A stretch of DNA of 64,000 nt, taken from contig JAJTUP010000126.1 in NCBI GenBank assembly GCA_021399435.1, forward strand, positions 62,001 to 126,000, given 5' to 3'. Of this stretch, positions 1 through 9,794 are shown piece by piece. Position 1 is the stretch's first letter. Each line of letters begins with the position of its first letter. The stretch comes from Diaporthe sp. PMI_573. Lineage: Eukaryota; Ascomycota; Sordariomycetes; Diaporthales; Diaporthaceae. The notes beneath the pieces were generated by a model. That model ran no database searches, had not been told where the DNA came from, and saw nothing but the letters and a program-made list of their open reading frames with translations. Position numbers and translations under genes: made by a program.

Positions 1-2208
1 TCGATGGCTTGGTAGAGAGCAGTCATGGTGTCCAGCTTCGTTCCGGAGTTGGAACCTGCTTCTTTTTCCTTCCAGGTGAAGCAGAGTGCATCCAACTGAA
101 TGGGGATCCGCACGAGACTCTGGACAAGCCAATGCTTCTGAAGGACGGACTGGACCTCGTTGACCCTTACTTGATCGACGACACCTGTCTCGCGGTTGGT
201 GAAAGCCATCTTGATATAGTCTTTCACTTGCTCTGGGTAGAAACCGATCGTCTCCACCTCGAGGTCGAGACTAATGGGCGGAAGGCTTGCGTGCGGGCGG
301 GATGTGATGATGACGTTCGGCTGATTTAACAGCTCCTTGAGGAAGCGGGACATACCGCTTTCACCACTCCAGTCCTGGGATACTTCGTCCAGGCCGTCGA
401 GGAGAAACAGAGTCTTGCTGCTCTTAGTCTCCAATGTTTGCCGCAATTCTTTCGCGAGGCGGCCGCCATCGTCTCGTCCCTGTCCAGAGAAATACTCGTG
501 GTAGAACAGATCCTCACAGTTGTATGCCGCGGCCTGGCGTCTTTCCTTCAGCTTTAGATTCCGCAAAGGCACCCAGAGTATGCGGTCGAATGACTTGCTC
601 CACTCGGGCCAAGCGCCACGGGTAAACTCGTGGACGATCTTCTTACACAAGGTAGTCTTTCCCACTCCCGCGCGGCCTCGAATCAAGATCCTTCTTGGTT
701 GTATCATGCCACCGTTGAGTCTTTTGCGGTTGTTGAAGAGTGTCGGCAACTTGATCTGGATCTTCTTGTCTGGTGTCTCCACCTTCTGCCTGGCCAAGAG
801 TGAAAACGGGGAGGACGGATGGGCTGCATCTCCTTCATCTGAGCAGTTTGTAATTTTGTCGGGTTGCTCCACAATGGCAAGGTTGATGTAGCACTGATCC
901 ATTGACAGCAAATCCCCAGATAGTCGTTCAATCTTGAGCCTGTCTGCAGTGTAGTGTTTGTCGCGTATCCAGGCGTCTGCTTTCTCGACTGGAGTTCCGT
1001 CGCGGATCTTTCTGACAATCTCTCCTATTTCCCGAGCAACATATTCGAAATCTTTACACTGAGGGCCGCGGAACTTGTTCATCATGACGTGAGTCCGTTC
1101 GAGCCGCCCTTGATCAACACCCTGCAAATTAGCGGAGCTCGGATCGACTAGCTGGTGAGCGTTCGCAACATCGTCCATCTTGGAGCAGGAAGATAGGCAA
1201 GTGTTCTGTACTACGCACCAGTTTTGGTTGGTAAGACAAAAACCCTGACAGCCAGGGAAAAAATACGACCAGGAGCCAAGGAGAAAACGACTCTAGTAGC
1301 CAAGCAGAAGGCAAGACTACGAGCCAGGCTAGAAGCATCCAATTCGAAAACATCCAAGCCATATTAAATTTGCGCAGAAGAGTCGTCTTCTCCCCTTCCC
1401 AGAAGGTAAATACATGATATTCTTTAGCTTTTTGTAGCCGAACGAACTTGTCCACGAGCCCGTCGAGATTGGACGTCGCTTCCTTCGCATAGTCAATCAA
1501 TGCGGTCACCGTATGGTCTTGGAGCGAAGCCCACGCCTTGAAAATTGGTACGGGCACGTCTTTGAACGCAGTGCCCCGGAACGGCGTGGCAAGGAAGACA
1601 ATGCCACGCGTTACTCCCCTGAGAGAAGCCGGGTCGTCTGCATCGCGGGGCTCGCTATCATCGATGTCGAGAGCCTTTATCAAGATGATGCCGCCGAGGC
1701 ACGAGGCGATGAAGACAATTGGTCGGTTTCGGCCCGCCCGTCTGTTCGTTGCCAAATGGTTTCTGACAAGACGGAGAAAGAATCCTGCGGAGTCCTCCAG
1801 CGTAGTCGAGATCGAGTCCCGCTTCTGAAGCATATTGGCTGGCCAGTCGCAATAAAAAATCCGAGCGCGTTCTACCTCCTTCGGGAGCATGTCGGGGTGG
1901 GCCAGCCAGTTCACATCCTGCTCATTGGGACTCCTGGCACGCCAGATCCAGGTATCCGGCGACCCCGTGTCGAGGCCATGGATGGCAATGATGTCGATGT
2001 CGGTGTCTGTCTCGTCTTTGTCGGGGTTGGCTTGGAGGAGGCGGATACCTCGGGTGGATTGTATTGGATCGGAAGCGTGCCTCGCCGGAGACGACATGGG
2101 CTTGGAACGCGAGGGGATGAGATGGAACAGAATAGCACCGGCCAGGAGAGCAAGGACAGTCGTCCATCCGGTCGGGGATAGGCCCTGGCTGAGGTTGACG
2201 GAAATCAT
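1..2208 (-). CDS. NOD-like receptor: N-terminal alpha/beta hydrolase + membrane segment + NACHT (partial)
   Basis: The gene enters from the left edge, so its C-terminus is missing. The N-terminal 359 codons (2208-1129) carry a hydrophobic segment (residues 14-30), an oxyanion-type HG (77-78) and a nucleophile elbow reading ASCLGG near 168-173, as in the SesB-like lipase domains heading fungal NLRs. A second very hydrophobic stretch follows (about 285-330). A different frame then continues without a stop from about 1170 to base 1 and holds a NACHT domain: Walker A GRAGVGKTT (677-651) and Walker B LFLLDGLDEV (410-381). The frame change near 1165-1230 is either a very short intron or a frameshift. 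Family knowledge: such proteins sense non-self and trigger cell death. Activity of the hydrolase is uncertain because Cys replaces the usual Ser. Confidence 0.85.
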
Positions 2209-2752
2209 GGTTCAGCTACAGGCAGGGCCGCTTCCAAGCTGAGGCTGAGGGCGTTCGAGTTTGCCAAAGTGCAATGGCCAGGAGCAACTCCAACAATGCG
2301 CAGGCAGTGCGAAGGCGTTGTTAGACTTGGTGAGAAAAGTCGGGAACTGCGGGGCAGCAGAAAGCTGTGAACCAGCCTTGTCGACTGCGAAGCACGCCAG
2401 CTGCATTACCAGCATTGCTGCCAATAAATATTGTTGCAATGCGCCACGGCGTTTCTGTCCCGCGCTGCACCAATCATCCCTACCTGCCGGCTTGCGACAG
2501 TGAACACGTTCACCACGAATCATCCTGCAAAATGTGAAGCCTGGTGGAACAGCAGCGCCAGCAGCAATTCCGTAATAATTACTCGTACAATGCATCGTGT
2601 CCAGTCGGTCACGGATGCCAACATCTGGCTGCGGCAATTCCGGGGCCCGCTTCTTAGCAGCCTTGACGGAGGCGGAATGGACAGGCACCAGAGTCGGGTA
2701 TCCGCCATCACGCTCTCCGTCGCGCTGGCCGTCGCGCTAACAGCTCCGCTAG
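2209..2752. other. Region upstream of the receptor gene, no supported gene
   Basis: This lies between the receptor start and the DUF6601 stub. Open frames exist on both strands but none has recognisable protein character. It probably contains the receptor promoter on the minus strand. Confidence 0.5.
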
Positions 2753-3061
2753 CAGTCCCCTCCCTTTACCATCCGGCTCCTGGCGCACGAGGACGCCCAC
2801 GGCGCCGACGCGTCTCGACGCGACCCCAGCCAGCTCCTGTCGCTCTTGCCCGCGTCGTACCGCACCGAGTCCGACCATGTCGCCGCCCCGGCGCATCATG
2901 TTGCAGCCTGCGTCGCAAAGGAGCTCGACCTGCGCAGGTTGACCCGCATTCACGGCTGGCTGTGGGTCGCGGGTCGGCCCATGCCGCCGCGCCCGCTGCA
3001 CCACCAGCGCCTGCTGAGCCGGGAGATCTTCGTCACGGAGCAGATGGACATGCATTTCTAA
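2753..3061 (+). pseudogene. DUF6601-family membrane protein, N-terminal fragment
   Basis: The frame after the TAG at 2750-2752 reads a conserved stretch of the fungal DUF6601 family, including WLWVAGRPMPPRPLHHQ and REIFVTEQMDMH. In the family this block is followed by about 200 residues ending in membrane helices; here a stop codon comes immediately after MDMHF. No ATG opens the frame and a stop lies just upstream, so both ends are missing unless an upstream exon is spliced to the CTAGCAG acceptor-like site. Best read as a gene stub. The family assignment rests on recall of the motif. Confidence 0.6.
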
Positions 3062-4246
3062 AAGTTAATCTTGCTTTCTGATAGCAGTGAAGAAATAACT
3101 GCTTTCCGGTGAAGGTATCGTCGGTATATAGGTTGATTAGACTAGCCTCTTTCCGATAGACTAACTCACAACATACCGAAACGCACTAGACGCAGGCCAA
3201 AAGACAGCGCGACGACGTGATCGGCCGGGCCAATGCCATTTGGGTTCTCGTGTAACACCAGCCTGTTGTATATTTAAACACGCTGCGTTGCTGGTCTGGC
3301 CATCCCTGGAGACAGCGATATATCATCTAGGCATTCTCTAACTTCGATTTGACATCCCGAGTTCTGAACAGCGATGAAATCGCGTTATATGTTTTGGCAA
3401 GGGACATCCAAAGATGTAAATGCTACGCTCAATAGCATTCTAGGGCTCGATTTCTCATTCTTCGTCGTTAAACAGCAGTTATCCACAATGCTGCAGGTTT
3501 GGAATACAGTCCTCGAAGAAAAAGTATCTTTTGATGCTTACGGGATGGATCGTAATATGCCCCGTGAATTTGAAGAAGCATTAGTACTGTATTGGAAGCG
3601 GGCCCGCACAGGGATGTCCCTGTCCAGTCGTCCTTCCAGGCTCTCCTGTAGAACGTGTCTAGAGGAGCAGCTGACTTCGGGCTCATTTCAGAAAGAGAAC
3701 TCATGGTGTGTGGGAAGGTACTGACAACCAGGGCGAGGGTATTGGGTCAGTAAATTAAACCAATTAAACAGTCTCATAGTAGCGCCACAGATGTGATTTC
3801 GGGAAGGCGCCCCCGGCAGCCTGGCAGCGTCGCAGCGTCGCAGCCAGAAAGGTCCGTTAGTGTTGCTGCACCATGCAATCCTCCTTCCACACTTGGTCGT
3901 CGCTTGCCCAACGAGCAAAGCCAGATAGAACAACGTCAGCTTCGCATTTGCTCTTGCCTCCCACGTCCCCTTCATCAGCAACCCCCTTGCTCCCGACGCC
4001 GTCCTTCTGACCTTATAGTATCCGTTTCCACAACCAGTACGTCAGACTTCGCCACAGTTTGCTCTGGTCTCTAAAAATTTCCGCACCTCAGATTTGACTT
4101 CGCAACGAGTTTTTCTCGTATATCGCAGCTTCACCCCACGTCTTTATTTCTACAGAAATAAAGAAAAAAACCGCAACCCGGCACCTTCAGCGGCCAGGGT
4201 ACTCGGGTGGATGTCGAGTATTTTTCCTCTACAATTCCTTATCCAT
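3062..4246. other. Intergenic; one unrecognised 116-codon frame
   Basis: The stretch contains an ATG-initiated plus-strand frame at 3374-3724 with no recognised motif, and overlapping frames on the other strand. It has no intron signals or domain that would make it a convincing gene. The part near 4100-4246 is the likely 3' region of the F-box gene. Confidence 0.4.
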
Positions 4247-5995
4247 TCATTCCGCTCCGTCCGTGTCATCCGTGTCTGTATTGTCTTGTCCTGTGCCGTC
4301 TGGGACTAGAAGTGATCGTAAAGGATTCTCTGATAACCGGCCACTGACATATGCAGAAGCAGGATTATCGTACTCATCCCAGTCTGCAGTCAACTCCGAA
4401 AAAGCTTCTCCTGGGTCATCATCCTCCTTGCCTTCCGGCAGACTCACGACTGAATTGCAGTCGGCCTTCCCGCGGAGCATATCCAGAAGGACAACCCAAG
4501 TACCGCTTAGCAAGTACACTCTGTCCAGAAAGATGCAGGTTCCTCGGACCAATTTCTCAATATGCGGCTTGAGTTCATGATAATGTATGGAAAGACTAAT
4601 CAGCGATATTTCCTTAAGGCTGGCCCAAGGAAGGAGCCCGAGCAGTGGTTCAGCACTGTAGCGTACGAGTCGTCCTGCCTCTGAATGGCAATGAAGACTC
4701 ACAGACCTCAGCCTTTTGCTTTTCAGGAACAGACATGTAAACTCGCATAGACTGGTCTGTTTTGAAGTTCGCCTTTTGCGAAAAGCTTGCACGGTCATTT
4801 GGCAGCTAATGTTCAGGGCTTCCAGGTGTTCGCCTGCGCTAACCAGACCTCTAGCCTCCTCGTTGCTGAGTCTTAGCTTGTGCTCTTTGCTCGGATCCAG
4901 ATTAATGTGTAATCGAACCAGTCGAATGCCTCCATTGATTATTGCAAGTGGCAAATGGTAGAGAAGCATAACAGGTCGCTTTGACAGCTGCGGGAGCACC
5001 CTAGGGGCCCAGGATGAGGTTGTAAGGAGCCTTTCTCGGAAGGACGCATAAATCGGGTCAGGAACTTCGGGCATCACATCTAATAACCTGAAGTCCTCGT
5101 CGGTGATAGAAAGCCCAGTTACCGTTGGCATTCTCGCCACCGCTTCAGTAACCCGTTTAACGAAGGTGCCGTGTTCCAGGAGTGCCTTTTGCTCACTAAT
5201 GAGGTGGCTGTATTGTCTGTAGATTTGGCACAATATGGCCATATTTTGATCCTCATCTGGTTGCATTACCTCAGATTCAAGGTACTTGTCGCAGGACGAC
5301 AAAATTTCGGTGCGGCTTCGTAACTTGTTGATAAGATTGGACGCAAGTGTCAGGCATTGATCCTTGAACCAACTGGAAGACTCGGTATGATACATGAAAT
5401 TGAACGGGTCCATATGGCGGCATATTTCATGAGAATCCTTGTGTTGATCCCCGTGCAATGTTCCAACAAATTGACGAGTGAATTCCTGTAGGCTCCTAGC
5501 GGGAGCAGGATTGTAGAAGGCAGCATGAATTTTCAGCGTTTCTACACCCTTAGAAATTGTAGGGTGCTGGGAGACCCTTTCGAGATGTTCGAGTGCTGAA
5601 GTGGTGATTGCAACATCTAGATGGTGTAGGAGCAGATGAGAGCTGGCGTCGGAGAATCGCCTGCAGGTCAGACGAAGAGTCTTGATGTTATCGATACCGG
5701 AGGTGGGATATTTATCCCGTTCCAAGTCAAACTTCCCTCTCAGGTATTCAAATACCTCGATCAGAACCTCGTCAGGCAGCCTGGTGATATGATCCTGTAG
5801 TACTAGGCGTCGAGCATCCGCACTGAAATGATGGCTAGTGGGGAGAAATTCATAAGGCTGGAGCGCGGCCATTTCATCTCTTTTCTCCAACTCCGGTGCC
5901 TGCTCTCCAATAACGGTTATGAATTCGATAGCATCTTCGCAAAGAGACTCTGGAGCTAGCTGATCCGGTCGTGAATTTGTGCTAACGTCATGCAT
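4247..5995 (-). CDS. F-box protein
   Basis: A single uninterrupted frame of 582 codons. An F-box occupies about residues 70-118 (ITRLPDEVLIEVFEYL followed by LRLTCRRFSDAS and the usual hydrophobic pattern). The rest is leucine-rich with alternating hydrophobic strands, as in the loosely conserved C-terminal repeats of fungal F-box proteins, and ends in an acidic tail. F-box proteins are substrate adaptors of SCF ubiquitin ligases, binding Skp1 through the F-box; the substrate cannot be predicted. The start at 5995 gives the longest frame; ATG codons downstream (for example MAALQPYEF) are alternatives. One of the most intact genes here. Confidence 0.85.
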   Translation of the reverse strand: MHDVSTNSRPDQLAPESLCEDAIEFITVIGEQAPELEKRDEMAALQPYEFLPTSHHFSADARRLVLQDHITRLPDEVLIEVFEYLRGKFDLERDKYPTSGIDNIKTLRLTCRRFSDASSHLLLHHLDVAITTSALEHLERVSQHPTISKGVETLKIHAAFYNPAPARSLQEFTRQFVGTLHGDQHKDSHEICRHMDPFNFMYHTESSSWFKDQCLTLASNLINKLRSRTEILSSCDKYLESEVMQPDEDQNMAILCQIYRQYSHLISEQKALLEHGTFVKRVTEAVARMPTVTGLSITDEDFRLLDVMPEVPDPIYASFRERLLTTSSWAPRVLPQLSKRPVMLLYHLPLAIINGGIRLVRLHINLDPSKEHKLRLSNEEARGLVSAGEHLEALNISCQMTVQAFRKRRTSKQTSLCEFTCLFLKSKRLRSVSLHCHSEAGRLVRYSAEPLLGLLPWASLKEISLISLSIHYHELKPHIEKLVRGTCIFLDRVYLLSGTWVVLLDMLRGKADCNSVVSLPEGKEDDDPGEAFSELTADWDEYDNPASAYVSGRLSENPLRSLLVPDGTGQDNTDTDDTDGAE

Positions 5996-7300
5996 TTTGG
6001 CTTCAACGATGATGGAAGCGTCTTCGCGTTGTCCGTTGAATGGAGGAGAGTCTCGAGGGTGTTAGCTACAGGCGTTTTTAGTGGAAGTGCAGCTCGACAG
6101 GCATAAGCTTAAACGAGTTGCTCCGCTGAGCTATGGTGGCAAGTAGCGTGGTGAAGTAAAAAGACGAGACAAATGGAACACGGAAGTGCGGGGCAAGAAG
6201 TTTTCGAAATGCCAAGCCGGCCAGAGATGCATCTTTCCGCGGCTTTCTAGCATGAAGCTAGGCCTAATCAGGCGATGTGCTCCTGTGGAGATCTTACTGT
6301 GTAGATACTGTTGGTAGCTGAAAATGAGTCAAACCCCAGCAGTTTGATGGTATGATGGCAGATGCGGCTGATATCTAGATCTACAAACATCAAGGCTGGG
6401 AACAGCAACAGGTGGATATGTTTTATTGGTTGAAAGGACCGGACACAAACTGAATGGCAGTCTAATGGAACAGCTTTGGTCTCACATCTATAGTGCTAAT
6501 CACCTATGGATACCATCTCGCTTTAATTGTGTATATATCATGGAATCAGACGCGTCCATGCACATATGCGCATATCTTTCTTCCGTGCCATTTATTGAAA
6601 AGCTGCCTCTGAGACACAAATTATGATGTCTATCTGGCCCTCTTCTTACGATGTTTTGATGGAAGCTCTTGTGCTCCCCCAACACTGCTCTCTATGTTCC
6701 TCAAAGTTGAAGCCTTCATGAACTACAAAAAGGATTCTGACTGTCAAGTTATTGCTGAGATTGCGAAGTGTCTAAAGAAAGTGGGAAGCGGAACTGTCGT
6801 TCCTGCTGAGTTGGAATACGATGGAAAGCAGCCGGACATGGCATGGTAAAAAAACTTTTTAGATGATACAAGCAGCAATTACCCGCGGCTCCTTCCCAGC
6901 GACGATACCAGCGGCGATTTCGGCGACGATTCCGCGACAACCTTTACCCAGGTCTAGTAATCGACGTTGCATGGACCCAGGAAAGCTCCAAGTTGGAACG
7001 GAAGGCCAAGTACTGTTTTGAACCCACGGACGCCCAGACCCGACCTTTAGTTGGAATTAACCTGGACGCTATTTGTAAACAGCAGCTTGCCGCCGAGAAT
7101 AAGTGGGATGCTCTGAAACAAAAATGAAAGAGAGACGTCAGAACGCCACAGCCAGAACCACTTACATTTCTTGCCCACGGTGGCAGCCCCGAACGCTAGT
7201 CTGGGGCCGCGGCTAAGTAATTTGTTACTTTTGCCACGCCTGCCAAACCACCTTACTTGCGCTCCGTATCACAACAATTCTTCACCTCATTCAAACATGA
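5996..7300. other. AT-rich intergenic region with decayed frames
   Basis: Upstream of the F-box gene. Short open stretches occur, for example a plus-strand frame of about 50 codons at 6691-6849 that ends at a stop, but no family could be recognised. No complete gene is supported. Confidence 0.4.
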
Positions 7301-7380
7301 GCAGATTTAACCGTGGCGGCAAGGTCACTTGAAGCAACAACCACACGAGGAAGCGGACTGCCAAAGGTTACAACTGGCAT
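7301..7380 (+). mobile_element. hAT transposase relic (80 bp)
   Basis: This 80-base block aligns without gaps to the minus strand of 48063-47984, part of a hAT transposase relic; about 55 of 80 bases match by eye. Both translate to a similar peptide (ADLTVAARSL...SGLPKVTTGM here, ADLTAAATSL...SGLPSVTTGI there). A stop follows 24 bases later. It appears to be an isolated scrap of a related hAT copy. Confidence 0.5.
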
Positions 7381-7411
7381 GTGCTTTCGAACGAAGCCAT
7401 GAGATGTAGGA

Positions 7412-7855
7412 TTAATTCCTCGCTGGGAGCGGAACCACGCGACTGACAGTGTCCCGCCCATAGGAGTTTGACGAAATGCAATTGCGGTATTTCTGGTAAG
7501 GCGAGTTCCCAGATACGAAGGCGAATCTCGGGTGGAACCCATGAGAGCCCGATGGTAGCCCAGGGCTTTTCAGTTCCACTCCATCCTCTGTCTGGACCGA
7601 TATACCTATCGGTAGGCCAACTTGATCAACGTACGATAAATCTATAATAAGTCCACTACCTGACCACGTGAGTTCAGTAATACCCCATTTCACCCCGTAA
7701 TTAGGGTCTGAGTCCGAAACCGGAGATGGTTCCACCAGGCGATTCGAGCTATCTATAAAAAATTGAATTTCTTGAGTGGCTAAGTAGATGCGGCCCGAGT
7801 TAAAATACGACTTCAGAGTGACGGGTGCATTTGTATTGGGTGGGATGGTGAATAT
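7412..7855 (-). pseudogene. GH64 / thaumatin-like beta-1,3-glucanase fragment
   Basis: The minus frame after a stop at 7858-7856 contains motifs of the fungal GH64/osmotin-like family: LKSYFNSGRIYLATQEIQFF, NYGVKWGITELTW and DLSYVDQVGLPIGISV. These cover only the N-terminal to central part of a normally about 400-residue secreted enzyme. There is no start codon or signal peptide, and after GLPSGSHG the sequence no longer resembles the family. It is a decayed fragment; the family call is from recall of motif pattern. Confidence 0.55.
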
Positions 7856-7858
7856 TCA

Positions 7859-8993
7859 ATCAACCACATTCTTTTACAGTAAATAGTTATGGCGTGCTTA
7901 GTGGAGTTACATTGTGCAACCAGCCCTCCTGCCTCAACAAACCCTGTGCAATTCCCTCCGATATCGACGGTAAAAGTCTTGTTGTAGAGTTCAAACAGTA
8001 CGTAGTCATGATAATAAGTACAAAAAGTAGTCGGGCGGCGACATCAAGCAGGGCGATGGAGCCGCCGCAAATCACGATAGCGTTTTTCCCTGACTCCACA
8101 AAGTCAACGAATACATTAGAGAAACTAGCGTCAGAGAGATCAACATTGAAGAGACGAGAGCGCCCAGCACCTTCGGTCCATCCTTCGCTTCGTGTCTATT
8201 TAGCTCAACAGGATATGTTGGTAAAAGCAGCTTAACGTAAGTGATACGGGACATTACTGCTCGTGATTGAATTATGAAAATTCAATTCATATCAGAAATT
8301 GAGGAATGAAATACTATAACAACACTTTTGTTCCAGTTAAGTCATAGTATGATCGCGTCCCCCTATATGCATACCAGACGAAGGTTCTTCATGTTTCGCA
8401 TCCTCGAGCTAACATTTTTAAAACCTAGAACACCAATTCTCGATTCGAAACATCTAAATATCTTTTCAACCCCGCTCCTCCAAAAAGGTTTTTAGCCGGA
8501 CAGCCTAGAGCAGCACAGCTTCATTGACGGTACACACTTTCTTTACCACAACTTCTAAATAGTCCAGAGTGCCTTAGCCGAGCTACTCGCCTCTAAATTA
8601 TGTTTCTAAGACTGATCGAAATACTGTACCTTGTTCCGCGTCTTTATAACGAATGAGATGCCTTGATTTGAAGACAAAAAGACATTAATTTTTCAAACAT
8701 AAGGCCCGCGACGAGCTGTGCGGCTCAATTATTCGATCACAATGGGTCGTGGTTGATCTTGCCCGATATAGTGGACTCTAGAAAAATGACTATTCAAATC
8801 GAACGTACTCATGCTGCTTACCCTAGCATTCTCCTTAAATAAGACTTAAATTGTTACATACATAGTAAAGATCTCATCGTAGTATAACACCTATTCAAGA
8901 GCAAGCGCAAATTCGAATATGAAAAGAACAACACATCAAGCGAACGCGACACGACCACCAGAAGACATATGTGAATACATCCTGGTAAACCAC
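7859..8993. other. AT-rich gap without supported gene
   Basis: Only short frames lie on either strand, and base composition is AT-rich between about 8250 and 8900. No domain, RNA gene or repeat could be supported. Confidence 0.4.
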
Positions 8994-9794
8994 TCATTCG
9001 CTGCCGGATTCGTATTCCTCACCGACTGCCTCTTCCTCATCTGGGTCACCTCCCCCTGGAGTCTCGCTCATGTCGCTAACATCGTCTTCTTTATTCTCAT
9101 CACTCTCACTACGTTTGAATCGTCGACGGCCTCGAGACGAAAGTTCGTAGCAGGCTTTGACAAAATCTGGGTATGTGGCAGGAAGTTTCAGCTGAAAGTC
9201 CAACATCTCTTCAATCGGGGTATTGCGGAGCCCTCTTCGTAAATTCAAGATCTTCATCTCGTCCGTCCAGGCTTTGTTTGCCGCCATCCGTTCAAAGCGT
9301 GAGAGGAAATCCGCGAACTGCTCATCTGAAGCCATCTCAGGCCCGCGAGCATCGTCCTGAAAGCCCTCTTCATCATACGATGTTGCCAAATTGTGACCTA
9401 TATAATTCAACAAGTCCGTATAATTGAAGGTCCTGGTGACATCTGCTAGATCCAGGGCTGGGGACACTTGCTCTTGGACGTTCAAGCCTATGTGACAGAG
9501 TGTGTAAAAGAACACGATCATCTCCCTAAGCTCAGGATCGGCCTCGTTCTTTGTGATCGCATTCTTGTCGATTTTGATTTTAGCATCCATGTAGAGACGC
9601 CAAACATGGTAGTTCTTCAAATCAGTGAGCTTCGGGGGCTCCGGTAGTCGAGCACCTTGGATCGACAGATATCTCGCAGATTCTTGATTAACACGGCTTT
9701 TCAACACCGCAAGCTCGTGTTTGAGCTCCTCGAGCTGTTGCTGAAATTCAGTCATTTTCTTTGGGAACCACTTTTCCTCACAAGAGAAAAGCAA
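8994..9794 (-). CDS. Retrotransposon gag-like protein (stand-alone)
   Basis: An uninterrupted 266-codon frame. Residues about 13-40 form a predicted coiled coil (EFQQQLEELKHELAVLKSRV), followed by a helical gag/capsid-like domain (FADFLSRFERMAANKAW, MKILNLRRGLRNTPIEEML) and an acidic tail (DPDEEEAVGEEYESGSE). This is the layout of Ty3/gypsy gag in ascomycetes, but no zinc knuckle is present and no protease, reverse transcriptase or LTR lies next to it. It may be a gag remnant or a host-adopted gag gene. The start could be at 9794 or at the later ATG giving MTEFQQQ. Confidence 0.65.
   Translation of the reverse strand: MLFSCEEKWFPKKMTEFQQQLEELKHELAVLKSRVNQESARYLSIQGARLPEPPKLTDLKNYHVWRLYMDAKIKIDKNAITKNEADPELREMIVFFYTLCHIGLNVQEQVSPALDLADVTRTFNYTDLLNYIGHNLATSYDEEGFQDDARGPEMASDEQFADFLSRFERMAANKAWTDEMKILNLRRGLRNTPIEEMLDFQLKLPATYPDFVKACYELSSRGRRRFKRSESDENKEDDVSDMSETPGGGDPDEEEAVGEEYESGSE

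Noticed and set aside
1513..2181. 222-codon plus-strand frame
   Set aside because: It is the antisense shadow of the well-supported hydrolase domain of the receptor gene.
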